This document shows, piece after piece, positions 1 to 9,200 of a DNA stretch of 64,000 nucleotides; position 1 is the stretch's first letter, and each line of letters begins with the position of its first letter. Location of the stretch: NCBI RefSeq assembly GCF_041380015.1, contig NZ_CP159978.1. One strand, given 5' to 3'. The DNA is from Buchananella felis (GTDB lineage Bacteria; Actinomycetota; Actinomycetes; Actinomycetales; Actinomycetaceae). A program made the translations under genes and the position numbers. Below the pieces are notes generated by a model that saw only the letters and a list, made by a program, of their open reading frames with translations, did no database searches and was not told the DNA's origin.

Positions 1-103
1 GGCAACAAGATGCAGGCGTATTCACTTAGTGGAAACCCCTCCCCGGTCGGAGTGATGATGGCGCCAGCTTCTGCGCCGACAGTCCCTGCAAAGAACTTGA
101 CGA
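1..103. other. window edge, no feature seen
   Basis: The first hundred bases lie downstream of the secreted-protein gene that ends at 104. I see no convincing coding frame, terminator or RNA gene in them. Confidence 0.4.
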
Positions 104-562
104 TCATGGCTGCGCGTTCCGTGGCCAGCCATCCTTTTTGTAGGTGCCGATTCTGGTCTTACCATCAAAGAGTTTCCAATACCCCCCACCGTGTCCAGCG
201 TGGTCGCGTTCGATGCTATAGCGCATACCGGGTGCATATTTTTTGGGGTCTTTGGGAATGGAGAAAGCGGAGATGCGAAGTCGGTTACCGGCCATGAAGA
301 TACCGCCACCTGTGCAGAGAGGCTTGTATTCGGGCGGCGAAACCATGGTGCTAACACCAGTCGGGTGCGGTGAGGATAGCGGTTCGGAAACACCTCCTTG
401 GGGCCTGCAGGGCATTGCGCTGGATGTGCCGACATAAGCGCTCTGTTGCGAATTTGTGGTGCTCGCATCTGCGCCATCAATTTGGGCACTTGCTGGAGCC
501 GTTGTTAAGAATGCTGCGGCGAGCCCAAATGACATGGCGGCAATAAAGCGACGAGTGTTCAT
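104..562 (-). CDS. small secreted protein of unknown function
   Basis: The product is 152 residues. It starts with a clear Sec signal peptide: Arg-Arg at residues 4-5, a hydrophobic stretch over about 8-24 and an ASA-Q type cleavage site near 26-27. The start is supported by AAGGA seven bases before the ATG. The mature N-terminus is rich in Ser, Thr and Gly. The last 40 residues are compact and contain GGYWKLFDGKTRIGTYKKDG. That resembles the Gly/His/Trp/Lys pattern at the C-terminal ends of some bacterial polymorphic toxin domains, a likeness recalled rather than tested. No immunity-like partner lies beside it inside the window. It could equally be a plain exported protein. Confidence 0.7.
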   Translation of the reverse strand: MNTRRFIAAMSFGLAAAFLTTAPASAQIDGADASTTNSQQSAYVGTSSAMPCRPQGGVSEPLSSPHPTGVSTMVSPPEYKPLCTGGGIFMAGNRLRISAFSIPKDPKKYAPGMRYSIERDHAGHGGGYWKLFDGKTRIGTYKKDGWPRNAQP

Positions 563-708
563 AGTAGTTCCTTCAGTAATGGCTACCGGCTAGGACGTTG
601 GTCCTACGAAGGGTGTCGACAAGGGGGGGGTGAGGCGTCAACCCTTGTCCGCAATGTGAGACGCGCCATATTTTTGGAGTTGGTCTTGTTTCAGCGGCAG
701 GGCCGCAG

Positions 709-816
709 AATCTCCAGTGCTCCGACGAGCGCATCGATGCCGGCTACGCCACGCACTACGCTCTTTCCATCATCACCAAGATCCTGCTGGTCTACGGGCT
801 GGCTGCGGTCCTTTAG
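709..816 (+). pseudogene. C-terminal remnant of an AspT/YidE-type transporter
   Basis: The frame ending in TAG at 814-816 reads QCSDERIDAGYATHYALSII and then a hydrophobic TKILLVYGLAAVL. It has no start codon: the nearest upstream in-frame stop is TGA at 631. GYAT-hYxxxxxxKILL is close to the C-terminal end of aspartate/alanine exchanger (AspT/YidE) family proteins as I recall them, so this looks like the last helix of a decayed transporter gene. Family assignment from so short a piece is tentative. Confidence 0.4.
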
Positions 817-831
817 TCCTTTAGGAGTGCA

Positions 832-1206
832 ATGCTGCTCGCCTTCTCCGTCGCCCCGCTGGCAGGGGTGGATGACACCGGTTCCGTCAGTGCCGCCGTG
901 GCGCGCGCCGTGGCGGTGGTGCGCGCCTCCGGGTTGCCGCATGAGACCACCGCGATGTTCACCACCCTGGAGGGGGAGTGGGATGAGGTGATGGCCGTGG
1001 TCAAGCAGGCCACCGACGCCGTCCTGGAGGTGGCCCCGCGCGCCTCGCTGGTCATCAAGGCCGACGTCCGCCCCGGTTTCACCGGCGAGCTGCAGGGCAA
1101 GCTGGACCGCCTGGAGGCCGCGCTGGCCGACGCTCCGGGCGGTGAGCGCGAGGGGGCGGCCGGCGGGAACGTCGGCCACCTGGACGCTGCGGAGGGGCGC
1201 CGTTGA
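832..1206 (+). CDS. thiamine-binding (MTH1187/YkoF-type, DUF77) protein
   Basis: The product is 124 residues, preceded by AGGAG five bases before the ATG. Residues 1-100 match the small ferredoxin-like DUF77/UPF0045 fold: LAFSVAPLAG at the start, a conserved GLPHETTAMFTTLEGEWDEVM segment and VIKADVRPG near the end of the domain. Family members bind thiamine or related pyrimidines, often next to thiamine uptake genes. No transporter is adjacent here apart from a small membrane protein that overlaps its stop codon. The last 20 residues are a Gly/Ala-rich tail encoding GGNVGHL. That tail is produced by one copy of the dispersed GGCGGGAACGTCGGCC word and is not part of the domain. Confidence 0.8.
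   Translation: MLLAFSVAPLAGVDDTGSVSAAVARAVAVVRASGLPHETTAMFTTLEGEWDEVMAVVKQATDAVLEVAPRASLVIKADVRPGFTGELQGKLDRLEAALADAPGGEREGAAGGNVGHLDAAEGRR
1162..1182 (+). repeat. dispersed GC-rich word, copy in DUF77 gene tail
   Basis: GGCGGGAACGTCGGCC followed by ACCTG. The identical 21-mer occurs on the opposite strand at 52503-52523 inside hrpA. Confidence 0.7.
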
Positions 1207-1571
1207 ACTGGGCCCGCCCGCTGCTGGGGGCCGCGCTGGCCGCGTTCGCCGTGCTGGTGGCGCGCGGCTGGTGGGTGTTGGCCGCGTCGGGCGGCGGGGA
1301 AGCGCGCTGGATGCTGGCCGCGATGGCCGTGCTGGGCACGCTCGCCTGCGCCGGGGGAGTGCTGGCGTGGTGGAGGGGCCGCTACTCCCTGGCCGCCTCC
1401 GCCCTCCTGCTGGCCCCGCTCACCCCGGTGGGCGGCTGGCTCGCGGCCGCGCTCGCGGTGGCGCTGGTCGGCCTGGTGGTGATCGCCTTCAAGCCGGTCA
1501 GGCGCCCTGCCCCCACGCTGGCGGAACTGGAGGGCGAGGCCGGCCTGGGAGTGGACGACGCTGCCCGCTAG
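1203..1571 (+). CDS. small integral membrane protein
   Basis: The product is 122 residues, predicted to start at TTG (1203-1205), which overlaps the TGA of the previous gene. That arrangement suggests translational coupling. There are about four hydrophobic segments (residues 5-27, 34-55, 62-78 and 79-94), followed by a short polar tail rich in Pro and acidic residues. No family is recognised. Coupling to the thiamine-binding-type gene suggests a shared role, perhaps at the membrane, but nothing in the sequence proves transport. An alternative ATG at about 1311 would remove the first helices and is less likely. Confidence 0.6.
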   Translation: MNWARPLLGAALAAFAVLVARGWWVLAASGGGEARWMLAAMAVLGTLACAGGVLAWWRGRYSLAASALLLAPLTPVGGWLAAALAVALVGLVVIAFKPVRRPAPTLAELEGEAGLGVDDAAR

Positions 1572-1627
1572 GCCTTCCCGCTCGTCGCGGCCGCAGCGCT
1601 GCGAGGGCGGTGGTGGAGCCGGAGTGC

Positions 1628-1733
1628 CCCGGACGCGAGCCTTGTCAAAAGCCGCCGAGACTTGCCCTTAGCGGGGTGGCTATTGACAAGTCGCGCCGAC
1701 TTTGGACAAGTTTCGGCGCGGCGGGGCTAGTGT
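1628..1733 (+). promoter_or_regulatory. putative promoter/operator region of the moaB-like gene
   Basis: The region has a perfect 8-bp inverted repeat, CTTGTCAA (1641-1648) and TTGACAAG (1683-1690). A second GACAAGT half lies at about 1705, and a TAGTGT -10-like hexamer at 1728-1733. The stretch beginning at 1628 matches the sequence at 32571-32592 upstream of nrdH at 20 of 22 positions. Promoter spacing is not ideal. Confidence 0.35.
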
Positions 1734-1804
1734 CTGGAAGTGAGCAGATCGACCAAGCCAGCGGGCAGGGAAGCTCGTTCGCGTGCCAAAACAGGGGGAT
1801 AGCC

Positions 1805-2317
1805 ATGCCAGCCAGTACCGAATACGACCTCGGCTCGATCGCGGCCGCCGTCATCACGTGCTCCGACCGCGTCATAGCGGGGGTGAAGGAGAACAAGGCG
1901 GGGCTGCGCTGCGCCCAGCTGCTGCAGGAGGCGGGGCTGGGGCAGGTGGCGACCTCCGTGGTGGCGGAGGACCGCAGCCAGTTGGAGGCGGCGGTGCGCC
2001 AGGAGCTCGCCGCCGGGGCCCGCCTGGTCATCATCCTGGGGGCATCCGGCTTCGGCCTGGGCAACTACTCGCCGGAGGTGGTGCGCTCGGTGATCGAGGT
2101 GGAGATCCCGGGCATCGCGGAGCAGATCCGCGCCTACGGCCTGCGTTCTACCCCGCTGTCCGGCCTCTCCCGCGAGGTCGTGGGCGTCACGGCGCGCGAC
2201 TCCTCCGGCGCCCTGGTGCTCTCCTCGCCGGGCTCGGTGGGGGGAGCTGGCGACACGCTGGAGGTGCTAGTCCCGCTCCTGGGCGCCATCTACAGTCAGC
2301 TCGACGAGGAGCGCTAG
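1805..2317 (+). CDS. divergent MoaB/MogA-like molybdopterin-binding protein
   Basis: The product is 170 residues from an ATG preceded by GGGGGAT. The fold follows MoaB/MogA: AAVITCSDRVIAG near the start, a central ARLVIILGASGFG, then a PGIAEQIRAYGLRSTPLSGLSREVVG segment and a SSPGSVGGAGDTLEVL ending. The diagnostic loop is altered. Where family members have TTGGTG followed by RD, this protein has LGASGFGLGNY, so two glycine/threonine contacts and the conserved Asp are missing. It may be a regulatory or inactive paralogue of the canonical MoaB at 17653-18147, or use a different ligand. It sits first in a run leading to mobA and moaA, which ties it to molybdenum cofactor. Confidence 0.75.
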   Translation: MPASTEYDLGSIAAAVITCSDRVIAGVKENKAGLRCAQLLQEAGLGQVATSVVAEDRSQLEAAVRQELAAGARLVIILGASGFGLGNYSPEVVRSVIEVEIPGIAEQIRAYGLRSTPLSGLSREVVGVTARDSSGALVLSSPGSVGGAGDTLEVLVPLLGAIYSQLDEER

Positions 2318-2506
2318 GCCGCCGTTTCCGGCCCGGCTGGGTGGGCCTGGCCCCGGGGGCAAGGCGAAACTGCCCGGGAAAGCGGGCGAAGCCGCCCGCC
2401 AGAGGGGGCAAAGCCGCCCGCGATGAGCAAAGCACCGGCGCGGGCCGGCGCCCACGCCCCGGGCGGTTGGGTAGAGGCGACTAGGGCCAGGGAAGGAAGG
2501 TAGGCC
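2318..2506. other. intergenic stretch of stacked GC-rich hairpins
   Basis: Between the moaB-like gene and mobA, related arms repeat: CCCGGGGGCA pairs with TGCCCGGG, and GCGGGC with GCCCGC around short GAAGCC loops. A further CAAAGCCGCCCGC unit follows. They could attenuate transcription into mobA or stabilise mRNA ends. No T-run follows. Confidence 0.4.
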
Positions 2507-3208
2507 GTGGCGGAGAACGCGCAGGATCGGCCGCAGCAGCGGCGAATCGACGCAGTGGTGCTCGCGGGCGGGCAGGGCAGCCGCCTGGCCGGGGTGTCCA
2601 AGGCCGACCTGGATGTGGGCGGGCGCCTGCTGGACCGCGTCATCGACGCGCTGCGCCCGCACGTCACCGGCACGATCGTGGTGGTGGCGCCGCAGGACGT
2701 GGCCGTCCCGGCCGGCGTGAAGCGCACCATGGAGGAGCCCCCCGGGGGTGGCCCGCTGGCGGGGATCGGCGCGGGGCTGGGGGAGCTGGAGCCCGGGGCG
2801 GCGGGCGACCTGGTGATCGTGTGCGGGGTGGACACCCCGGGCCTGGCGGGCCTGCTGGCGCGGCTGGTGCCGGCGGCGCTCGCGAGCCTGGAGGCCGGCG
2901 GGGACGGTGCCCTGATCCACGGCGGGGAGCCCGAGCCCTTCGACCAGTACCTGCAGGCCGCCTACGGGCTGGGGGCGCTGCGAGAGGCTCTCAGCGCCCC
3001 CGCGCTCGCGGGCCCGGGTGCCCGCCCGGGCCCGGCCGGGCCCGGGCAGTCCCCCCGCGCAGCCGGGCCCCCGCCCGCGCTCCACGGCCGGGGCGTGCGC
3101 AGGACGTTCAGGCACCTGCGCATGGAGCGGGTTCGCGCCAGTCAGGAGGAGTGCCTGGACCTGGACACCCCGGCCGACCTCACCTACTGGCGGCAGCGGC
3201 TGGGCTAG
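2507..3208 (+). CDS. mobA: molybdenum cofactor guanylyltransferase
   Basis: The product is 233 residues from GTG with GGAAGGAAGG upstream. MobA transfers GMP from GTP to molybdopterin to make MGD, the cofactor form used by NarG. Visible motifs are the nucleotide-binding VVLAGGQGSRLAGVSKADLDVGG near residues 17-39 (the usual LAGG-xSxRMG-xxK pattern), EEPPGGGPLAGIGAGL at about 79-94 and the metal-site GVDTPG at about 106-111. Residues 165-190 are a Pro/Gly-rich insertion (GPGARPGPAGPGQ) not usual for the family. The C-terminus DLDTPADLTYW is typical. The neighbours moaA and narG fit. Confidence 0.9.
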   Translation: MAENAQDRPQQRRIDAVVLAGGQGSRLAGVSKADLDVGGRLLDRVIDALRPHVTGTIVVVAPQDVAVPAGVKRTMEEPPGGGPLAGIGAGLGELEPGAAGDLVIVCGVDTPGLAGLLARLVPAALASLEAGGDGALIHGGEPEPFDQYLQAAYGLGALREALSAPALAGPGARPGPAGPGQSPRAAGPPPALHGRGVRRTFRHLRMERVRASQEECLDLDTPADLTYWRQRLG

Positions 3209-3377
3209 CGGCCAGCCAGGCCGTGCGGTCGGCCAGCCGCGCCGTGCGGCGCCCCCGCTGCGCGCGGCCGGGCCACCCCCGCCGTTGGGCTACCTCCGCT
3301 GCGCGCGGCTGGCCGCCCGTCCCCAGCCGCACATTTAACAGGGCTCCAACCCTCCGATAAGCCTGTACTGTGTTCGC
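3209..3377. other. intergenic repeats between mobA and moaA
   Basis: The stretch carries imperfect GTGCGGTCGGCCAGCCGCGC units resembling the three 20-bp tandem units at 27411-27470. It is followed by two GCTGCGCGCGGC/TACCTCCGCTGCGCGC copies. A TACTGT hexamer 7 bases before moaA could be a -10 box. Nothing else is evident. Confidence 0.3.
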
Positions 3378-4520
3378 ATGCACCCCACTGCCCCCGCCGC
3401 CGGCGCCGGACCGGTCCCCGTGGCCCTCCAGCTCAGGCGGCCCGGCGCGCCCAGCGCCGCCGCAGCGACCGGAGCGCCGCACGCGGCGACTAGCCCCGCC
3501 GCGACCCCGGCCGCAGACGTGCTGATCGACCGTTTTGGCAGAATAGCGCGGGACCTGCGGGTTTCCCTCACGGACCGCTGCAACCTGCGCTGCTCCTACT
3601 GCATGCCCCCCGAGGGGCTGGAATGGCTGCCCACCGAGGACACGCTCACCGACGCCGAGGTGGTCAGGCTCTGCCGCGTGGGCGTGGAAACGCTGGGTAT
3701 CCGTCAGATCCGCTTCACCGGCGGGGAGCCGCTGCTGCGCGCCGGACTGGAGGGCATCATCGCCGAGTGCGCCAAGCTGCGCACCGACCAGGGCCTGGCC
3801 CCCGACCTGGCCCTGACCACCAACGCCCTGGGCCTGGACAAGCGCGCCCGCTGCCTGGCGGCCGCCGGTCTGGAGCGCGTCAACATCTCCCTGGATACCC
3901 TGGTGCCCGAGCACTTCAAGCAGATCACGCACCGCGACCGCCTCCCGGACGTGCTGCGCGGCCTGGAGGCGGCGGTGGCCGCAGGGCTCAGCCCCGTGAA
4001 GGTCAACGCGGTCGTCATGCGGGGGATCAACGAGGCCGACGTGCCCGATTTGCTGGATTTCTGCCTGGAACGGGGCATCGAGCTGCGCATCATCGAGCAG
4101 ATGCCGATGGGCCCGATCGGCTCCTGGAGCCGCCGCACCCTGGTGACGTTTGATGAGATCGTGCACCTGCTGCAGACCCGCCACACCCTCACCCCGGCCG
4201 AACGCTCCGACCCGCACTCGCCCGCGCAGAGCTGGATTGTGGACGACGATCCCTCCCGGCAGGTGGGAATCATCGCCTCTGTTTCTGCGCCGTTCTGCCA
4301 GGCCTGCGACAGGACGCGCCTGACCTCGGACGGCCAGATCCGCTCCTGCCTGTTCTCCACCACGGAGACGGACCTGCGCTCCGCTCTGCGCTCGGGCGCC
4401 TCCGACGCGCAGATCGCCCGAATCTGGTGCGGCGCCATGTGGACCAAGCCGGCCGCGCATGGCCTGGACACCCACGACTTCGCAATTCCGTCACGCACCA
4501 TGAGCAGAATTGGCGGCTGA
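3378..4520 (+). CDS. moaA: GTP 3',8-cyclase, radical SAM
   Basis: The product is 380 residues. MoaA uses two 4Fe-4S clusters and SAM to cyclise GTP, the first step of molybdopterin synthesis with MoaC. The N-terminal SAM cluster is Cys68, Cys72 and Cys75 in TDRCNLRCSYCMPP. The C-terminal substrate cluster is Cys307, Cys310 and Cys324 (CQACDRTRL followed by SC). FTGGEPLLR at 113-121 is the SAM-binding strand. The chain ends in Gly-Gly, as active MoaA does. The first 47 residues are an Ala/Pro-rich extension absent from most homologues, so the true start might be downstream, but no better ribosome site is seen. Confidence 0.93.
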   Translation: MHPTAPAAGAGPVPVALQLRRPGAPSAAAATGAPHAATSPAATPAADVLIDRFGRIARDLRVSLTDRCNLRCSYCMPPEGLEWLPTEDTLTDAEVVRLCRVGVETLGIRQIRFTGGEPLLRAGLEGIIAECAKLRTDQGLAPDLALTTNALGLDKRARCLAAAGLERVNISLDTLVPEHFKQITHRDRLPDVLRGLEAAVAAGLSPVKVNAVVMRGINEADVPDLLDFCLERGIELRIIEQMPMGPIGSWSRRTLVTFDEIVHLLQTRHTLTPAERSDPHSPAQSWIVDDDPSRQVGIIASVSAPFCQACDRTRLTSDGQIRSCLFSTTETDLRSALRSGASDAQIARIWCGAMWTKPAAHGLDTHDFAIPSRTMSRIGG

Positions 4521-4901
4521 TCCGGCGTGCTAGGACCGGTTTGGCGCCCTCCATGCACCGCCGCCGGGCACCCGATTTTTCCCGCCCTCCCTGCGGGGCC
4601 CCGGGCCCGGCCAGCCCCGCTGCGCCGCCACGAAGGGGCGTAATTGCAGCGAAACGGCGGGGCGGCAACGTCGTCCAGCAGAGGGTGGGGCGCGGCGCGG
4701 CGCACAATCCGCGCTGCGGGGCGTGTTTGAGCGGTGTTGACCTCCTCAAAAATCTTCCCCCCAATAATTAACCTGTTACGATCCCGCTAAAAGAAGTGTG
4801 GTCCAGGGCACAGAGCGGCAGGCCTCCCCAGCCGAGCCAAAACAGGCGCCCCCAGGCCACGGCAAACCCACATCCCCACACAGAATTCCAAGGAGGGGGC
4901 C
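4521..4901. promoter_or_regulatory. intergenic region with the narK promoter
   Basis: This is 381 bases without a gene. It holds one exact GGCGGCAACGTCGTCC word (4661-4676). It also has TTGACC at 4737-4742 with a nearby TTGA-N5-TCAA dyad that loosely resembles an FNR/CRP site. An AT-rich patch ends in TACGAT (4777-4782), a plausible -10 box. A strong AAGGAGGGGG ribosome site precedes narK. The operator reading is tentative because the FNR spacing should be six. Confidence 0.35.
4661..4676 (+). repeat. dispersed GC-rich word, intergenic copy
   Basis: Exact GGCGGCAACGTCGTCC, outside any gene. Confidence 0.7.
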
Positions 4902-6245
4902 ATGAGCGCCGCCACTCGAGGCAAAGTCCTCACCGACTGGAACACAGAAGACCCCGCCAAGTGGAATTCCAAAGTCGCTTGGGCCACCCTGATCGTCACC
5001 ACCTACTCGCTCTTCTTGGGCTTTGCGGTCTGGTTCCTCCCCAACGCGATAGCCTCCAAGCTCACCGAGATCGGCTTCAACTTCGGCAGTCCCGAGGAAA
5101 CCAAGGCGGCCCTGTACTGGCTCACCGCCATGCCCGGACTCTCCGCCGCCGTGCTGCGCCTGGTCTACGTCTTCATTCCGGCCACGGTCGGCACCCGCAA
5201 GATGGTGATCTGGTCCTCGCTGCTCTACGTCCTGCCCATGGCCGGCTGGTTCTTCGCCGTCCAAGACCCCACCACCCCCTACTGGGTGCTGCTGCTCCTG
5301 TCGTTCGCCAGCGGCATCGGCGGCGGCGTGTTCTCCGGCTACATGCCCTCCACCGGCTACTTCTTCCCCAAACGCCTGCAGGGAACCGCGTTGGGACTCC
5401 AGGGCGGCCTGGGCAATCTGGGCATGTCCTTCATCCAGCTGGGCGCCCCGCTCCTGATGAGCGTCAACCTGGTGGGCGTCACCTTGCTTGCCCCCGACGC
5501 CGACCCGTCCAAGCCGATGGTCGTCAACGCCGTCATCTTCATGGTCCCCTGGGCGATCCTGGCCGCAGTGCTCGGGTTCATCACCCTGCGCGACGTGCCG
5601 GTCAAGGCCAACTTCCGCCAGCAGCTGGATATCTTTGGCAACGCCAACACCTGGTACATGACCGTCCTGTACATCATGACCTTCGGGCTGTTCTCCGGCT
5701 TTGGTGCCCAGACCGCCCTCATCATCAACGCCAACTTCGGCAAGCTCTCCCCACTGGCGGCCACGCACGACCCGTCCACCCTGCCCGTGGGCCTTTCCTA
5801 CGCCTTCCTGGGCACCCTGGTTGGCGCGCTGCTGCGCTTCGCCTGGGGGCCGCTGTGCGACAAGTTCGGCGGCGCCATCTGGACCTTCGTCTCAGCCATC
5901 GGCATGGGCCTGTCCCTGGCGTTCACCGGCTGGGTGTTGATGACCATCGACTCGCCCGCGGACTTCACGCCCTTCCTGATCGGCATGCTCGTGATGTTCC
6001 TGTTCGCGGGTATCGGCAACGCCTCCACCTTCAAGCAGATGCCCATGATCATGCCCACCCGGCAGGCCGGCGGCGCCATCGGCTTCACCGCCGCCGTCGC
6101 CTCGCTCGGCCCGTTCCTGGTCGGTGTGGCCCTCACCGCAGTGTCCGCCCACACCTTCTACTTCTTCGCCGCCGCCTACTGCGCAATCTGCGCCGTCCTC
6201 GCCTGGGTGCGCTTCGCCCGCCCGGGAGCGCCCTTCCCCGGCTGA
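4902..6245 (+). CDS. narK: nitrate/nitrite transporter, NarK family
   Basis: The product is 447 residues with about twelve membrane segments of the major facilitator family. It is placed directly before narG, 53 bases away. The N-terminal segment has AVWFLPNAI. Two glycine-rich nitrate-signature segments are present: ASGIGGGVFSGYMPSTGYFFPKRLQGTALGLQGGLGNLGMS (about 130-170) and the equivalent FAGIGNASTFKQMPMIMP (about 368-385). The role is nitrate uptake and/or nitrite export for the respiratory enzyme whose active site faces the cytoplasm. A second NarK is encoded at 22734-24023, so the two may divide uptake and exchange. Start chosen by AAGGAGG. Confidence 0.93.
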   Translation: MSAATRGKVLTDWNTEDPAKWNSKVAWATLIVTTYSLFLGFAVWFLPNAIASKLTEIGFNFGSPEETKAALYWLTAMPGLSAAVLRLVYVFIPATVGTRKMVIWSSLLYVLPMAGWFFAVQDPTTPYWVLLLLSFASGIGGGVFSGYMPSTGYFFPKRLQGTALGLQGGLGNLGMSFIQLGAPLLMSVNLVGVTLLAPDADPSKPMVVNAVIFMVPWAILAAVLGFITLRDVPVKANFRQQLDIFGNANTWYMTVLYIMTFGLFSGFGAQTALIINANFGKLSPLAATHDPSTLPVGLSYAFLGTLVGALLRFAWGPLCDKFGGAIWTFVSAIGMGLSLAFTGWVLMTIDSPADFTPFLIGMLVMFLFAGIGNASTFKQMPMIMPTRQAGGAIGFTAAVASLGPFLVGVALTAVSAHTFYFFAAAYCAICAVLAWVRFARPGAPFPG

Positions 6246-6298
6246 CCCCAACCGCCGTTCCAGCACAGTTGCCCTCTTAATCCACTCCGGGAGACCCA

Positions 6299-9200
6299 AT
6301 GACCACCGAGAAGCAGACACCCCGCAGCGTTGCCGGCGTAGACGCCCTCACCTCGCCCCTGTTCAAGATGGGATCTTGGCTGCGGCGCGGAAAGGCCAGC
6401 ACAGATTCGCGGCAGATCTTCCTGGAGGGCGGGCGCGAGGCGGACGTCTTCTACCGGCAGCGCTACCAGTACGACAAGGTGGTGCGCTCCACGCACGGCG
6501 TGAACTGCACCGGCTCGTGCTCCTGGAAGATCTACGTCAAGGACGGCATCATCACCTGGGAGTCGCAGGCCACCGACTACCCCACCACCGGGCCGAACAT
6601 GCCCGAATACGAGCCGCGCGGCTGCCCGCGTGGCGCGGCCTTCAGCTGGTACGAGTACTCCCCGACCCGCATCAAGTACCCCTACATCCGTGGCGTGCTG
6701 CTGGACATGTTCCGGGAGGCCAAGGCGCGCCTGCAGGACCCGGTGCTCGCGTGGGGAGACATCGTCTCTGACCCCCAGCGCGCCATGTCGTACAAGTCCC
6801 AGCGTGGCCGCGGCGGACTGGTGCGCGCCACCTGGGAAGAAGCGATGGAGATGCTGGCGGCGGCCTACACCTACACGCTCAAGACCTGGGGCCCGGACCG
6901 CTGCGCCGGCTTCACCGTCATCCCCGCGATGTCGATGATCTCCTACGGCGCCGGCGCCCGCTTCCACCAGCTCATCGGCGCGCCCATGCTGAGCTTCTAC
7001 GACTGGTACGCGGACCTGCCGCCCGCCTCGCCGCAGGTGTTCGGCGACCAGACGGACGTCTCTGAGGCGGGAGACTGGTACAACAGCCAGTTCCTCATCA
7101 TGTGGGGAACCAACCTGCCCCTCACCCGCACCCCCGACGCCCACTTCATGGCGGAGGCCCGCTACCACGGCCAGAAGGTCGTGGTGGTTTCTCCCGACTA
7201 CGCGGAGAACACGAAGTTCGCCGACGACTGGCTGCGCGTCCACCCCGGCACGGACGCCGCCCTGGCCGAGGGCATGGCGCACGTGGTGTTCAAGGAGTTC
7301 TACGTAGACCGCAGCGAGCCGATGTTCCGCGACTACGTCACCCGCTACTCCGACTGCCCGTTCCTGGTGCGCCTGGAGGAGGTGGGCGCGGACAAGCTCG
7401 CCGGCGTGGTGGGCGCCGAGGGCATGAGCAGCGCGCTGCGCCCCGGCAAGTTCCTCACCGCCTCGATGATGCCCGAGGGCACCACCGAGCGCACCGAGAA
7501 CAACCACGCCCGCCCCCTGGTCATGGAGGCCGACGGCACCGTCAAGGACCCGGGCGGCACCCTGGCGGACCACTACGGCGAAGAGGGCATGGGCAAGTGG
7601 AACCTGGGCCTGGAGGGCGTCGAGCCGGTCCTGTCCGTCATGGACAGCGACCAGTGGGAGCCCGTGGAGGTCCTGCTCAACCGCTTCGACCTGCCCTCCT
7701 CGCAGGGCACCACCTCCGTGGGTGCCGGCGTGATCCGGCGTGGCGTGCCGGCGCGGCGCGTCAACGGCTACCTGGTCACCACCGTCTTCGACCTGATGCT
7801 GGCCCAGCACGCCGTGGAGCGCCCCGGCCTGCCCGGCCAGTGGCCCACCGGCTACGACGACGCCGACTGCCCCGGCACCCCCGGCTGGCAGGAGACGATC
7901 ACGGGCGTGCCCGCCAAGGCCTGCGAGAAGATCGGGCGCGAGTTCGCCCTCAACGCCGTGGAGTCCGGCGGCCGCTCCATGATCCTCATGGGCGCCGGCA
8001 CCAACCACTACTTCCACTCCGACCTGATCTACCGCGGCTTCCTGACGCTGACCACCATCTGCGGCTGCGAGGGCAGGAACGGCGGCGGCTGGGCCCACTA
8101 CGTGGGTCAGGAGAAGGTGCGCCCCATCACCGGTTGGCAGCAGTACGCGCTCGCCCTGGACTGGCAGCGCCCGCCCCGGCAGATGATCTCCACCGGCTGG
8201 TACTACATGACCACCAGCCAGTGGCGCTACGACGGTGCGCGCGCCGAGGCGATGGCCCACCCGCTCGGGGCCGGCACCCTCGAGGGCAAGATGATCTCAG
8301 ACACCCTGGTGGAGTCCGCCCAGCGCGGCTGGATGCCCTCCTTCCCCACCTTCGACCGCTCCGCGCTCGAACTTGGCCGCCAGGCCAAGGAGGCCGGCAT
8401 GAGCCCGGCCGACTACGTGGCCCAGGAGCTCACCGAGGGGCGCCTGAAGTTCGCGGTCACCGACCCCGACCACCCCAACAACCACCCGCGCATCCTGGCC
8501 AACTGGCGCACCAACCTGCTGGGCTCCTCCGCCAAGGGCACCGAGTTCTTCATGAAGCACATGCTCGGCACGGTCAACCACGTCAACGCCGAGGAGCTGC
8601 CGGAGGGCCACCGGCCCAAGTCCATCAAGTGGCGCGAGCCGATCAGCGGCAAGCTGGACCTCATGTGGGTGGCGGACTTCCGCAACACCTCCACCACGCT
8701 GCACTCCGACATCGTCCTGCCGGCGGCCACGTGGTACGAGAAGCACGACCTGTCCTCCACGGACATGCACCCCTTCATCCACTCCTTCAACGCGGCGGTG
8801 AGCCCGCCGTGGGAGGCGAGAAGCGACTTCGAGATCTACCGCACCCTGGCCCACCTGGTCTCCGAGTTCGCCGTGGAGCACCTGGGCACCCAGACCGACG
8901 TGTTCGCCGCGCCGCTCTACCACGACAGCCCCGACGAGTACACGCTGCACAACGGTGTGGTGCCGCCGCGCACCGGCTGGCACCCGGGCGTGGACATGCC
9001 CAAGATCATCCCGATCGAGCGCGACTACACGATGATCGGCACCAAGTTCGAGCGCCTGGGCCCGCTGTCCGCCAAGGCCGGCCTGCCGCAGAAGGGCTTC
9101 CTGTTCAACCCGGACAAGGAAGTGGTGGCGCTGGCCGAACGCAACGGGCGGGCGCCGATGGACGGCAAGCCCGGCGAGGGCAGCGCCCTGCTGGACACCG

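Noticed and set aside
656..991. Plus-strand frame of 111 residues over the transporter remnant
   Set aside because: Low-complexity Ser/Pro/Arg translation in a shadow frame; the remnant and DUF77 gene explain the region.
1142..1804. Upstream part of the long frame ending with the moaB-like gene
   Set aside because: Overlaps the membrane-protein gene in another frame, Gly/Arg-rich, and the family fold begins at 1805 with its own ribosome site.
4736..4750. FNR box before narK
   Set aside because: TTGA-N5-TCAA has the wrong spacing (six expected), so it is mentioned only as a loose likeness.
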